A stretch of DNA of 64,000 nucleotides, taken from Bacillota bacterium (GTDB taxonomy: Bacteria > Bacillota > TC1). A program made the translations under genes and the position numbers. Below are positions 1 through 7,085 of this stretch, piece by piece (position 1 is the first letter of the stretch; the number at the start of each line of letters is the position of its first letter). The notes beneath the pieces are model-generated. The model had not been told where the DNA came from, searched no databases, and saw only the letters and a program-made list of their open reading frames with translations. Where the stretch lies: positions 186,001-250,000 of the forward strand of contig JAQUGR010000001.1 in NCBI GenBank assembly GCA_028683955.1, given 5' to 3'.

Positions 1-306
1 TTGAATAGTAATCAAGCAATAAAATTTGTGGAAAACTTGTTCTTAATTGAACATGCCTTGTTTCCTGAGCAGTTTAACATTTATATGGGTATATTAGGAT
101 ATATATCAACCTTGGTAGTTTTTATAGCTACACGTTTGTTAATTAAACCAAAAATGAAAAGAGTATTCATAGCTGGTATATCTCTTATAATTTTAGGCTT
201 TATAGATATGATTATTCTTGATATAAGTGTGATCGGTTGGTTAGCTGGACCGATGATAATGATTGCTGGATTTTTAATATATAGAAAAAGTTATTATTAT
301 TTGTGA
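1..306 (+). CDS. Small hypothetical membrane protein (possibly 5'-truncated)
   Basis: The frame is open from base 1 (TTG codon) to a TGA at 304-306, giving at most 101 residues here. Because the frame touches the window edge, the true start may lie upstream. Three hydrophobic stretches at about residues 28-47, 53-74 and 76-95 look like membrane helices, separated by a basic loop (KPKMKR) that probably faces the cytoplasm. I do not recognise a family and see no catalytic motif. A promoter-like sequence begins 18 bases after the stop, so the gene is probably not co-transcribed with the purine cluster downstream. Confidence 0.55.
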   Translation: MNSNQAIKFVENLFLIEHALFPEQFNIYMGILGYISTLVVFIATRLLIKPKMKRVFIAGISLIILGFIDMIILDISVIGWLAGPMIMIAGFLIYRKSYYYL

Positions 307-323
307 AAATTTACACTAAACTA

Positions 324-351
324 TTGCAAAATACCTGAGATTTATTATAAT
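324..351 (+). promoter_or_regulatory. Candidate sigma-A promoter of the purine-cluster leader
   Basis: TTGCAA at 324-329 and TATAAT at 346-351 are separated by 16 bases, which fits a vegetative promoter. Transcription would start near 358, just ahead of the first leader hairpin. This placement makes the two tandem hairpin/terminator units part of a long untranslated leader for the amidohydrolase at 636. Confidence 0.55.
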
Positions 352-373
352 AAGAGTAACTAGATAAGCAATT

Positions 374-448
374 GACTTAGGTGCTGGGAACTGAAGTCAC
401 TAGTAATTGGAACATAGCCAGTAGATGATTTGGCGTATGTTCTTTTTT
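374..448 (+). promoter_or_regulatory. Leader element A: conserved-loop hairpin plus intrinsic terminator
   Basis: A short stem, GACTT (374-378) with AAGTC (394-398), presents a large loop containing CTGGGAACT (384-392). It is followed by a terminator in which GAACATA and GCCA (410-420) pair with TGGC and TATGTTC (431-442), then six T (443-448). The same arrangement recurs 97 bases downstream as element B. A sensing hairpin directly ahead of a terminator is the layout of small riboswitches. Guanidine-IV (mepA motif) RNAs have a comparable two-hairpin form, but I cannot assign a class from memory. Confidence 0.6.
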
Positions 449-470
449 AATATAAAAAATATGAAATCTT

Positions 471-546
471 GGCTTTGGAACTGGGAACTAGAGCCTTTAA
501 ATGATAGAACAAAGCCAGGGAAAGTTTTGGCTTATGTTCTTTTTTT
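471..546 (+). promoter_or_regulatory. Leader element B: second copy of the hairpin plus terminator
   Basis: The stem GGCT (471-474)/AGCC (492-495) again carries CTGGGAACT (481-489) in its loop. A terminator follows: AGAACA and AAGCCA (506-517) pair with TGGCTT and TGTTCT (528-540) around one bulged A, then T at 541-546. Both copies share the loop 9-mer and the GAACA..AGCCA / TGGC..TATGTTCTTTTTT terminator arms. The stem of the first hairpin is covariant (GACTT/AAGTC versus GGCT/AGCC). That supports a real structured RNA rather than chance. Two such units in series would sharpen or combine ligand control of the downstream genes. Confidence 0.6.
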
Positions 547-579
547 ATACAAAAAAATAACTGATAACGTATTCAGAAA

Positions 580-613
580 ATGATATCATATACAAAAGGT
601 ATAGTGTTATAAT
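580..613 (+). promoter_or_regulatory. Possible second promoter with a perfect palindrome
   Basis: TATAAT lies at 608-613, 22 bases before the start codon of the amidohydrolase. No good -35 is visible. Instead a perfect 10-base palindrome, ATGATATCAT, occupies 580-589 where a -35 region would begin. It could be an operator for a regulator-dependent promoter that bypasses the two leader terminators. Both the promoter and the operator reading are tentative. Confidence 0.3.
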
Positions 614-635
614 ATATATATAAGGAGTTATTAAG

Positions 636-1943
636 ATGTTAATTATTGTAAAAGGTAAATATGTTTTAACAAGTGAAGGTTTAAAAAATGACTACGCTGT
701 AGTTGTTGAAGATGGAATTATTAAAGAAATTCTACCTTCAAGTCAACTTAAGAACATTGAAGGTGTTGAAGTTGTAAATGTCAAAAATGGTATTGTAACT
801 CCTGGTTTTATAAATGCCCATACACATATGTATGGAACAGTTGCGCATGGAATTCATACAGAAAAAGTAATTAAAGATTTTACTGATTTTCTAGAAATAT
901 TTTGGTGGCCAATGGTTGAAGATCAAATTGATAGTGAATTAATAAAAGCAACAACTGCTTGGGCTTGTGTGGAATCAATAGATTCAGGTGTAACTACAAT
1001 TGTTGATACATTAGAAGCACCTAATTCCTTAATGGGATGCTTAAATACCGAAAAAGAAGTGATTAATAAGTTTGGATTAAGAGCGTATTTATCATTTGAA
1101 GCAAGTCAAAGAAAAGATGAAGAAAATTCTTTAAAAGGCTTAGATGAAAATTATAGATTTGCTATAGATAATAAAGGAAATGAATTGATTAAAGGTTTTA
1201 TGTCTATACATACATTATTCACATGTGATAAAGAATATATTATGAAAGCTAAGAAAATGTCAGATGAAGCAGGATGTTTTTTCCATATGCATCTTTCTGA
1301 AAGCATATATGAGCCAACATGGTCACTAAATAAATATGGGAAAAGACCTGTTGAAGTATATGATGAACTTGGAATACTAGATAATAATATACTTGCATCA
1401 CAAGTTGTACAAATGTCAGAAAAAGAAAAAGAAATACTTCTAAATAAAAATGTCAATATGATTCATATGCCTTTATCTAATTGCGAAGTTGGTGGCGGTA
1501 TTGCCCCTTATCCAGATTTTATAGAAAAAAATGGAAATGTGGGACTTGGATCTGATGGTTATATAAATAACTTTTTTGAAATAATGAGAGGAGCATTCTT
1601 GATACATAAAGCTTTTAGACAAGATCCTCAAGTTATGAAAGGAAAAGAAGTCTTTGATATGGCAACAGTAAGTGGTGCTAAATCAATTGGCCGAAATGAC
1701 TTAGGGAAAATTGAAGTTGGTGCTAAGGCTGATTTAATTACAATAGAATTAGATACACCTACTCCAATAAATGAATACAATCTTTATGATCAACTTATTT
1801 TATTCAGAAATCCACATAATGTAAGCAATGTATTGGTAAATGGTATTCTTTTGAAAAAAGATGGTAAATTACTTAATATTGATGTTGAAAAGATAAAAAA
1901 AGATTTAAGAGATGTTACACAAAAACTTTGGGATAAACAATAG
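636..1943 (+). CDS. Amidohydrolase-superfamily deaminase/hydrolase (ATZ/TRZ-like) with an unusual active site
   Basis: 435 residues, the usual length for the ATZ/TRZ/SsnA branch of cytosolic metal-dependent amidohydrolases, which remove amino groups from or open purine-like rings. The metal pair H62-x-H64 (NAHTHMYG), H192 (SIHTLF), H219 (HMHLSES) and D307 (GLGSDG) are present. The His normally found in the lAHC/vHC strand is replaced by Gln256 (LASQVVQM), whereas the SsnA-like protein at 17992 keeps it. The start ATG at 636 has TAAGGAG at 621-627. It is the first gene after the tandem leader, 14 bases before the Moco subunit gene, so it opens the purine operon. Guanine deaminase-like activity is possible, but the missing His argues for different chemistry. 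The exact substrate is unknown. Confidence 0.8.
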   Translation: MLIIVKGKYVLTSEGLKNDYAVVVEDGIIKEILPSSQLKNIEGVEVVNVKNGIVTPGFINAHTHMYGTVAHGIHTEKVIKDFTDFLEIFWWPMVEDQIDSELIKATTAWACVESIDSGVTTIVDTLEAPNSLMGCLNTEKEVINKFGLRAYLSFEASQRKDEENSLKGLDENYRFAIDNKGNELIKGFMSIHTLFTCDKEYIMKAKKMSDEAGCFFHMHLSESIYEPTWSLNKYGKRPVEVYDELGILDNNILASQVVQMSEKEKEILLNKNVNMIHMPLSNCEVGGGIAPYPDFIEKNGNVGLGSDGYINNFFEIMRGAFLIHKAFRQDPQVMKGKEVFDMATVSGAKSIGRNDLGKIEVGAKADLITIELDTPTPINEYNLYDQLILFRNPHNVSNVLVNGILLKKDGKLLNIDVEKIKKDLRDVTQKLWDKQ

Positions 1944-1957
1944 CTAAACAGAAAGGT

Positions 1958-4324
1958 ATGATGAAGATGTCATTATTTGAACATAACAATAACAAATATA
2001 ATATAGTTGGCAAGGATATAAAGAGAGTAGATGCTTTGGAAAAAGTTACTGGAACAGCACTTTATGCCGCTGACTTATATAAGGGCAATATGTTATATGG
2101 TGGAAATGTAAGAATCAAAGAATACCCTGCAAAAATCACCAAAATTGATACTAAGGAAGCCGAAGCAATTCCTGGAGTTGTAAAAATAATAACTTGTTTC
2201 GATAAAAATGCTAAAAAGCATAGTTGGGCAGATTATTGTTATTTAACTGATGAAGTTAAATTCTGTGGTGATGTAGTTGCTATTGTGGCAGCAGAATCGA
2301 AAAAAGCTGTGGACAAAGCAATTAAATCTATTAAAGTGGAATATGAGCTTCAAGAAGGAGTTTATACAATAGAAGATGCTTTAAAAGAAGATGCACCAAT
2401 AGTTAGAGAAAAGGGTGTTGGCTTAATTGATGGTATCCCGAATAAAGAAAAAAAAGGAAATATATTTTTAGACTCATATTATCCTATAAGAAAGGGTAAT
2501 GTAGAAGAAGGCTTTAAAAAATGTGATGTTATTATTGAAAGAGAATTTAACGTTCCATTTATTGATCAGGCATATATAGAAACAGAAGCATGTCTGGTAT
2601 ATAACGACCCAAAGGATGGCTCAATAACAGGGGAAGCATCTGCACAGAATCCTTTCTTTACAAGAAGGTATCTAGCTGAAGCAAGCGGACATAATATGAG
2701 CGAATCAAGATTTATTCAAAGAACTTTAGGTGGTACATTTGGTGGAAAAGAAGAAGGCGTTGGAGTACAAATTGGTAGAGCTGCTATTCTTCATAAAGCT
2801 ACTGGAAGACCTGTTAAAATGGTAAATACTCGTGAAGAGTCATTGATGGACTCATCAAAAAGACATGCATTCAATTTTAAATATAAAATAGGGGCTACTA
2901 AAGACGGAGATATATTAGCCGCTGAAGGAACTTTAGTCGACAATTGTGGAGCTTACAATAATCAAACACAATTCATGAACTGGAGAGCATCAGTACATTC
3001 AGTTGGTGTATACGAAATACCAAATGTTAAAACTGATACATATGGAGTTTTTACTAATAATGTTCATGGTGGTGCAATGAGAGGTTATAGTTCACCACAA
3101 GTTATTTTTGCTCAAGAACAATTGATGAATGAATTAGCAAAAGAATTAGGAATGGATAGTGTTGAACTAAGAAGAAAGAATATAATTAGGCAAAATACAA
3201 GGACTGCAACAAATCAACTAATAACAGAAGAAGTTATTTTAGAAGAAATGATGGATGAATTGTTAAAAAGAACTGATTATTATAGTAAGAAAAAAGAATT
3301 TGAAGATTTTAATAAGAAAGATAATAATATAAAAAAAGGCATTAGCTTAGTTACTGTTTATAGAGGTGCTGGCTTGGGTGCTGAAGGTGTTGATGCTAAT
3401 GGAGCATTTATTCAAGCTACTGAAGATGGCTCTGTAATAATAAATACAGGATTAGCTGAAAATGGACAAGGTTTGCAAACTGCTTATGCTCAAATCGCTG
3501 CTGAAATGCTAGGAGTTACAATGGATAAAATTCACTTTCATAGTGTAGATACCCATGCTATAGCAGACAGCGGTATGACTGTTGCAAGTAGAGGTACTAC
3601 TATGGGAGCTCAGTCAATGAAACTAGCGGCTGAAAAGTTGGCTTTGATATTTAAAGAGCATGTTGCTGAAAAATTTGGTACTACAGTAGATAGAATTTCT
3701 TGTAAGGATAATTATTATTTTGATATTGAAGATAATTTTCCAGCTAATTATTCAAGCGATAAGAGAATTGCTTTCAAAGATGTTTGTAATGAAAGACTTT
3801 GGGCAGGACAGCAATTAGCTGTTTACGAATGGTTTAGACCAGCTCTTAATGAATATGATCACCATATAGGACAAGGTAAAGCTTTTCCAACTTATACTTA
3901 TAATGTTTGTATAGCAGAAGTAGAAGTTGATGTGGAAACAGGAGATATTAAAGTGACAAAAGTAACTTCTGGTCTGGATTGTGGTAGAGTAATTAATCCG
4001 AATATGGTCAAAGGTCAAATGCTTGGTGGTATTGTGATGGGTCTTGGATATGCTATTACAGAAGAAATAGAATTAAAAAAAGGTAGAATATTAAATGATA
4101 ATTTCGATAGTTATATTCTTCCAACATCTATGGATATGCCAGAAATGGATGTAGTGCTATTTGAGAGTGAAACAAAAGAAGGTACTTTAGGTGCTAAATC
4201 TGTTGGTGAACCAGCAACGGAAGCTGTAGCAGCTGCTATAGCAGGCTCTGTAGGTCATGCTTTAAACAAGAATGTGGATCATTTACCTTGCAGCCTTGAA
4301 AGCATACTTAAATATATGGATTAG
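1958..4324 (+). CDS. Molybdenum hydroxylase, Moco-binding large subunit (xanthine dehydrogenase family)
   Basis: 788 residues, full length for the XdhA/CoxL-like large subunit, which hydroxylates purine-type substrates at a molybdopterin centre in the cytoplasm. Visible motifs are GGTFGGKEEG near residue 263, GAMRGYSSPQ (the Arg-aromatic substrate loop), QGLQTAYAQIAAEMLG and LGAKSVGEPATEA, whose Glu751 matches the catalytic Glu of the family. Three ATGs are close together (1958, 1961, 1967). GAAAGG at 1951-1956 is too near the first, so 1961 or 1967 may be used. FAD (4338) and 2Fe-2S (5183) subunit genes follow at 13 and 2 bases, so the three make one complete xanthine dehydrogenase-type enzyme. 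Xanthine or hypoxanthine is the likely substrate, inferred from context. Confidence 0.9.
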   Translation: MMKMSLFEHNNNKYNIVGKDIKRVDALEKVTGTALYAADLYKGNMLYGGNVRIKEYPAKITKIDTKEAEAIPGVVKIITCFDKNAKKHSWADYCYLTDEVKFCGDVVAIVAAESKKAVDKAIKSIKVEYELQEGVYTIEDALKEDAPIVREKGVGLIDGIPNKEKKGNIFLDSYYPIRKGNVEEGFKKCDVIIEREFNVPFIDQAYIETEACLVYNDPKDGSITGEASAQNPFFTRRYLAEASGHNMSESRFIQRTLGGTFGGKEEGVGVQIGRAAILHKATGRPVKMVNTREESLMDSSKRHAFNFKYKIGATKDGDILAAEGTLVDNCGAYNNQTQFMNWRASVHSVGVYEIPNVKTDTYGVFTNNVHGGAMRGYSSPQVIFAQEQLMNELAKELGMDSVELRRKNIIRQNTRTATNQLITEEVILEEMMDELLKRTDYYSKKKEFEDFNKKDNNIKKGISLVTVYRGAGLGAEGVDANGAFIQATEDGSVIINTGLAENGQGLQTAYAQIAAEMLGVTMDKIHFHSVDTHAIADSGMTVASRGTTMGAQSMKLAAEKLALIFKEHVAEKFGTTVDRISCKDNYYFDIEDNFPANYSSDKRIAFKDVCNERLWAGQQLAVYEWFRPALNEYDHHIGQGKAFPTYTYNVCIAEVEVDVETGDIKVTKVTSGLDCGRVINPNMVKGQMLGGIVMGLGYAITEEIELKKGRILNDNFDSYILPTSMDMPEMDVVLFESETKEGTLGAKSVGEPATEAVAAAIAGSVGHALNKNVDHLPCSLESILKYMD

Positions 4325-4337
4325 GTGAGGGAGAAAG

Positions 4338-5180
4338 ATGTTGAATTACTTTAGACCAAAAACTATAAAAGAATGCCTTGAATTTATCACTGATGAAAGA
4401 GTATATATTGCAGGCGGAACTGATTTAATGGTTGAATTAAAAAAAGGACATGATTTATCAAATAAAACTGTTATTGATTTAACACATATTCCTGAGTTAT
4501 CAGGCGTAAAGAAAGTTTATGGAGAACTTGAAATCATGGCTTGTACTACTCATGATGATATAGTCTTGAATAAAGATGTGAATAAATGTCTTAAAGCTCT
4601 AAGTTTGGCTTGTAGAACAGTTGGATCACCTCAAATAAGAAACAAAGGAACAGTTGGAGGTAGTGTTGGAACTGCATCACCGGCTAGTGATCCAATGCCT
4701 GCTTTGATGTTGGCTGATGGAAGAGTAGTTATTATAAATAAAAAAGGTGAAATGCGAGAAGAGAAGTTAGAAGATTTTATTATTAAACCAGGAGTTACAA
4801 CCCTGAAAAATGATGAGATGATCTTATCATTAAAAGTAAAATCCTTAGAAGATTATAAACAAAGTTTCTTTAAAATAGGCAGAAGAAAAGCTTTGGCAAT
4901 TGCTAGACTTAATTTTGCTATGGCGATATTAATGAATAATGATGAAACAATTAAAGATATTAGAATTGTAGTTGGTGCAGCTTTGCCAGTTACAAAAAGA
5001 TTCTATGATATAGAAAAAAAATTAATAGGTAAAAAGATCACTAAAGAAGTAATTGAGCAGGTTAGCAAACAAATTTCCGAACAAGTTTTAGCGATTGCTG
5101 GTCCTAGAAAGTCTAGCGAATATAAAATACCTGTCATTAGAAATGTAATTAACAGAATGTTAAAAGAGATGGAGGTATAG
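4338..5180 (+). CDS. Molybdenum hydroxylase FAD-binding subunit
   Basis: 280 residues, typical of the medium (FAD) subunit of xanthine dehydrogenase/CO dehydrogenase-type enzymes (compare E. coli YgfM and XdhB). It passes electrons from the iron-sulfur subunit to NAD+ or another acceptor. The FAD-binding loop IAGGTDL sits at residues 24-30, and a second, QIRNKGTVGG followed by SPASD, lies near residues 99-117. It starts at ATG 4338 after GAGGGAG and ends 2 bases before the 2Fe-2S subunit gene. It is the only FAD subunit in the window although three Moco subunits are present, so it may be shared. Confidence 0.9.
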   Translation: MLNYFRPKTIKECLEFITDERVYIAGGTDLMVELKKGHDLSNKTVIDLTHIPELSGVKKVYGELEIMACTTHDDIVLNKDVNKCLKALSLACRTVGSPQIRNKGTVGGSVGTASPASDPMPALMLADGRVVIINKKGEMREEKLEDFIIKPGVTTLKNDEMILSLKVKSLEDYKQSFFKIGRRKALAIARLNFAMAILMNNDETIKDIRIVVGAALPVTKRFYDIEKKLIGKKITKEVIEQVSKQISEQVLAIAGPRKSSEYKIPVIRNVINRMLKEMEV

Positions 5181-5182
5181 TT

Positions 5183-5674
5183 ATGAAATTACAGCTAAAT
5201 ATGACTGTTAATGATGAAGCAGTAAATATAGAAGTTGAACAAGATGCAAGGTTGCTTGATGTTTTAAGAGATGATTTGGGCTTAACTGGTACAAAAGAAG
5301 GCTGTGGAGTTGGAGAATGTGGTGCTTGTACAGTTATTATAGATGGCAAGACGGCAAATAGTTGTATTGTTTTAGCTGCTTCTATGGACGGATGCGACAT
5401 AAAAACAATAGAATATTTATCCAAAGATGGAAAACTAAATCCTATGCAACAGTCATTTATTGATAATTCAGCGCTACAATGTGGATTTTGCACACCTGGA
5501 TTTGTTTTAAGTGGTATAAGCTTGCTTGATAGAAATCCCAATCCGACTACTGAAGAAATAAAAGAAGGCATTTCTGGAAATATATGTAGATGTACAGGTT
5601 ATGAACAAATTATAAAAGCGGTTGAAGATGTAAGAGATAAAAAATACGTTAAGGATGGTGCATGTAATGAGTAA
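5183..5674 (+). CDS. Molybdenum hydroxylase [2Fe-2S] subunit
   Basis: 163 residues with both iron-sulfur domains of the family. A plant-type ferredoxin cluster uses C41, C46, C49 and C61, and a four-helix cluster uses C100, C103, C135 and C137 (QCGFCTPG and CRCTGY). It carries electrons from the molybdenum site of the 1958 protein to the FAD of the 4338 protein. The stop overlaps the likely ATG of the preA-like gene by 8 bases, so translation is probably coupled. Confidence 0.92.
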   Translation: MKLQLNMTVNDEAVNIEVEQDARLLDVLRDDLGLTGTKEGCGVGECGACTVIIDGKTANSCIVLAASMDGCDIKTIEYLSKDGKLNPMQQSFIDNSALQCGFCTPGFVLSGISLLDRNPNPTTEEIKEGISGNICRCTGYEQIIKAVEDVRDKKYVKDGACNE

Positions 5675-6890
5675 AAATTTTGAGAATGTTGATGTTTCAG
5701 TTGAATTTGGTGGAGTTAAGCTACAAAGCCCATTCATCGTGTCATCAGGACCATTAACATATGCAGCTGAAGGAATGATTAAAGCTCATGAAATGGGCGC
5801 TGGAGCTGTTGTTACTAAAACAATTAGAATTAAAAGGGCCTTGAATCCTGTAACTCATATAGCTATGATGAACAATGATTCACTAGTTAACTGTGAAAAG
5901 TGGGCTGATTCTGCTCCTGAGGTATGGTTTGAGAGAGAAATACCTATGGCTAAAAAAGCTGGTTGTGTAGTAATCGCTAGCGTAGGTCATACTTTGGAAG
6001 AAGCAGAAGCAATAGTTGCACCTGCTGAAGCTGCTGGAGCAGATTTTATTGAATTAGTATCATATACTGAAACTGATATGTTACCAATGTTGGAAGCAAC
6101 AATTGCTAGAGTTAAAGTTCCAATTATTTGTAAATTATCAAGTAACTATCCGGCTTGGAAAGATCCAGTTGAATGTGCTAGAAAATGTATGGAAATTGGT
6201 AAAGCTCATAATCATAAAGTCATGATATGTGCTATCGATTCAGTAGGACCTGTATTATCTATAGATGTATTTAAACAAGGACCTAAGCTTGGATCTGACA
6301 ATGGATATTCATGGATGTCTGGTGGAGCTATCAGACCTATATCTGTGAGAATAAATTATGAAATGATGAAAATGGACAGAAATATAGAATCATACGGAGT
6401 TGGTGGAGTTACTAAAGCCGAAGATGCCCTAGAATTTCTAATGGTTGGTAACACTGCTGTTGGTCTTCACTCTATCCTTATTATTAAAGGTATGGAATAT
6501 TTAAAAAAACTTATTGTTGACATGAAAAAAATTATGTCAGAACTTGGTTACAGCAAAATATCTGATTTGGTTGGATCTGCAATTGAAAATATTAGCAATA
6601 AAACGGCTAATGAACCTACAATTGGTGAACAAGAAAGCGATATAGAATCAGATGCAAAATTACAATTTACATTTAATAAGGATACATGTATAAAGTGTAA
6701 CAAATGCGTGAATATTTGTTCCTATGATGCAAGAACTCTAAGTTTCCCTGAAATGAAGGTAGATAGAGATTTATGTAGAAACTGTGGAGCTTGTTCTAGC
6801 GTATGCCCAACAAAGGCACTTACTAGTGAAGTTGTTAAAAAGTTTTCAATAACTGATGATTTGCAAAATTACGTAGGTTATTTTAGCTAG
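5667..6890 (+). CDS. PreA/dihydroorotate dehydrogenase-fold flavoprotein with C-terminal 2[4Fe-4S] ferredoxin domain
   Basis: 407 residues from ATG 5667; an in-frame ATG at 5655 has no free ribosome site. The N-terminal part is an FMN TIM barrel (VEFGGVKLQSPFIVSSGPLT at the start, GVGGVTKAEDALEFL phosphate loop). The C-terminal part has two [4Fe-4S] motifs, CIKCNKCVNIC and CRNCGACSSVCP. This is the layout of PreA, the B subunit of NAD-dependent dihydropyrimidine dehydrogenase. The family's catalytic N-x-SCPHG segment is not found; the matching place reads ELVSYTETDML. No PreT-like NAD subunit is adjacent. A role as a reductase for a purine-derived ring, taking the place YgfK has in E. coli, is my inference. 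Confidence 0.75.
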   Translation: MSKNFENVDVSVEFGGVKLQSPFIVSSGPLTYAAEGMIKAHEMGAGAVVTKTIRIKRALNPVTHIAMMNNDSLVNCEKWADSAPEVWFEREIPMAKKAGCVVIASVGHTLEEAEAIVAPAEAAGADFIELVSYTETDMLPMLEATIARVKVPIICKLSSNYPAWKDPVECARKCMEIGKAHNHKVMICAIDSVGPVLSIDVFKQGPKLGSDNGYSWMSGGAIRPISVRINYEMMKMDRNIESYGVGGVTKAEDALEFLMVGNTAVGLHSILIIKGMEYLKKLIVDMKKIMSELGYSKISDLVGSAIENISNKTANEPTIGEQESDIESDAKLQFTFNKDTCIKCNKCVNICSYDARTLSFPEMKVDRDLCRNCGACSSVCPTKALTSEVVKKFSITDDLQNYVGYFS

Positions 6891-6925
6891 AAAATAAAAA
6901 CAATATATAAATGGATTAATTTTCA

Positions 6926-7047
6926 TGAGTAGCAAGGACTTAAACTTCCCTGAAATGAGATTTGACAGAAACTTAAGCCGAAATAGTAAAGCATTATAAA
7001 AGTGAGACTGTTAAAAAATTTACATGGACTAATGAATTGCATAATTT
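6926..7047 (+). pseudogene. Decayed 3' fragment of a second preA-like gene
   Basis: The gap between the preA-like gene and the fused hydroxylase is not random sequence. It reads DLNFPEMRFDRNLSRNSKAL then, after a frameshift, SETVKKFTWTNELHNL. The intact upstream gene has TLSFPEMKVDRDLCRNCGAC and SEVVKKFSITDDLQN. The remnant has lost cluster cysteines (Cys to Ser), carries a deletion of roughly 27 bases over the second 4Fe-4S motif, and has internal stops. This looks like what is left of a tandem duplication of the preA-like gene, or of a second gene replaced by the xdhD-like one. Confidence 0.75.
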
Positions 7048-7085
7048 AATAGTTGTAACCAACTATATTAAAAAGGAGAACAGCA

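Noticed and set aside
5149-5571. Minus-strand open frame of 140 codons opposite the 2Fe-2S subunit
   Set aside because: Mirror of a well-supported iron-sulfur gene; the same type of shadow occurs opposite the other hydroxylase genes and mreB (61006-61683).
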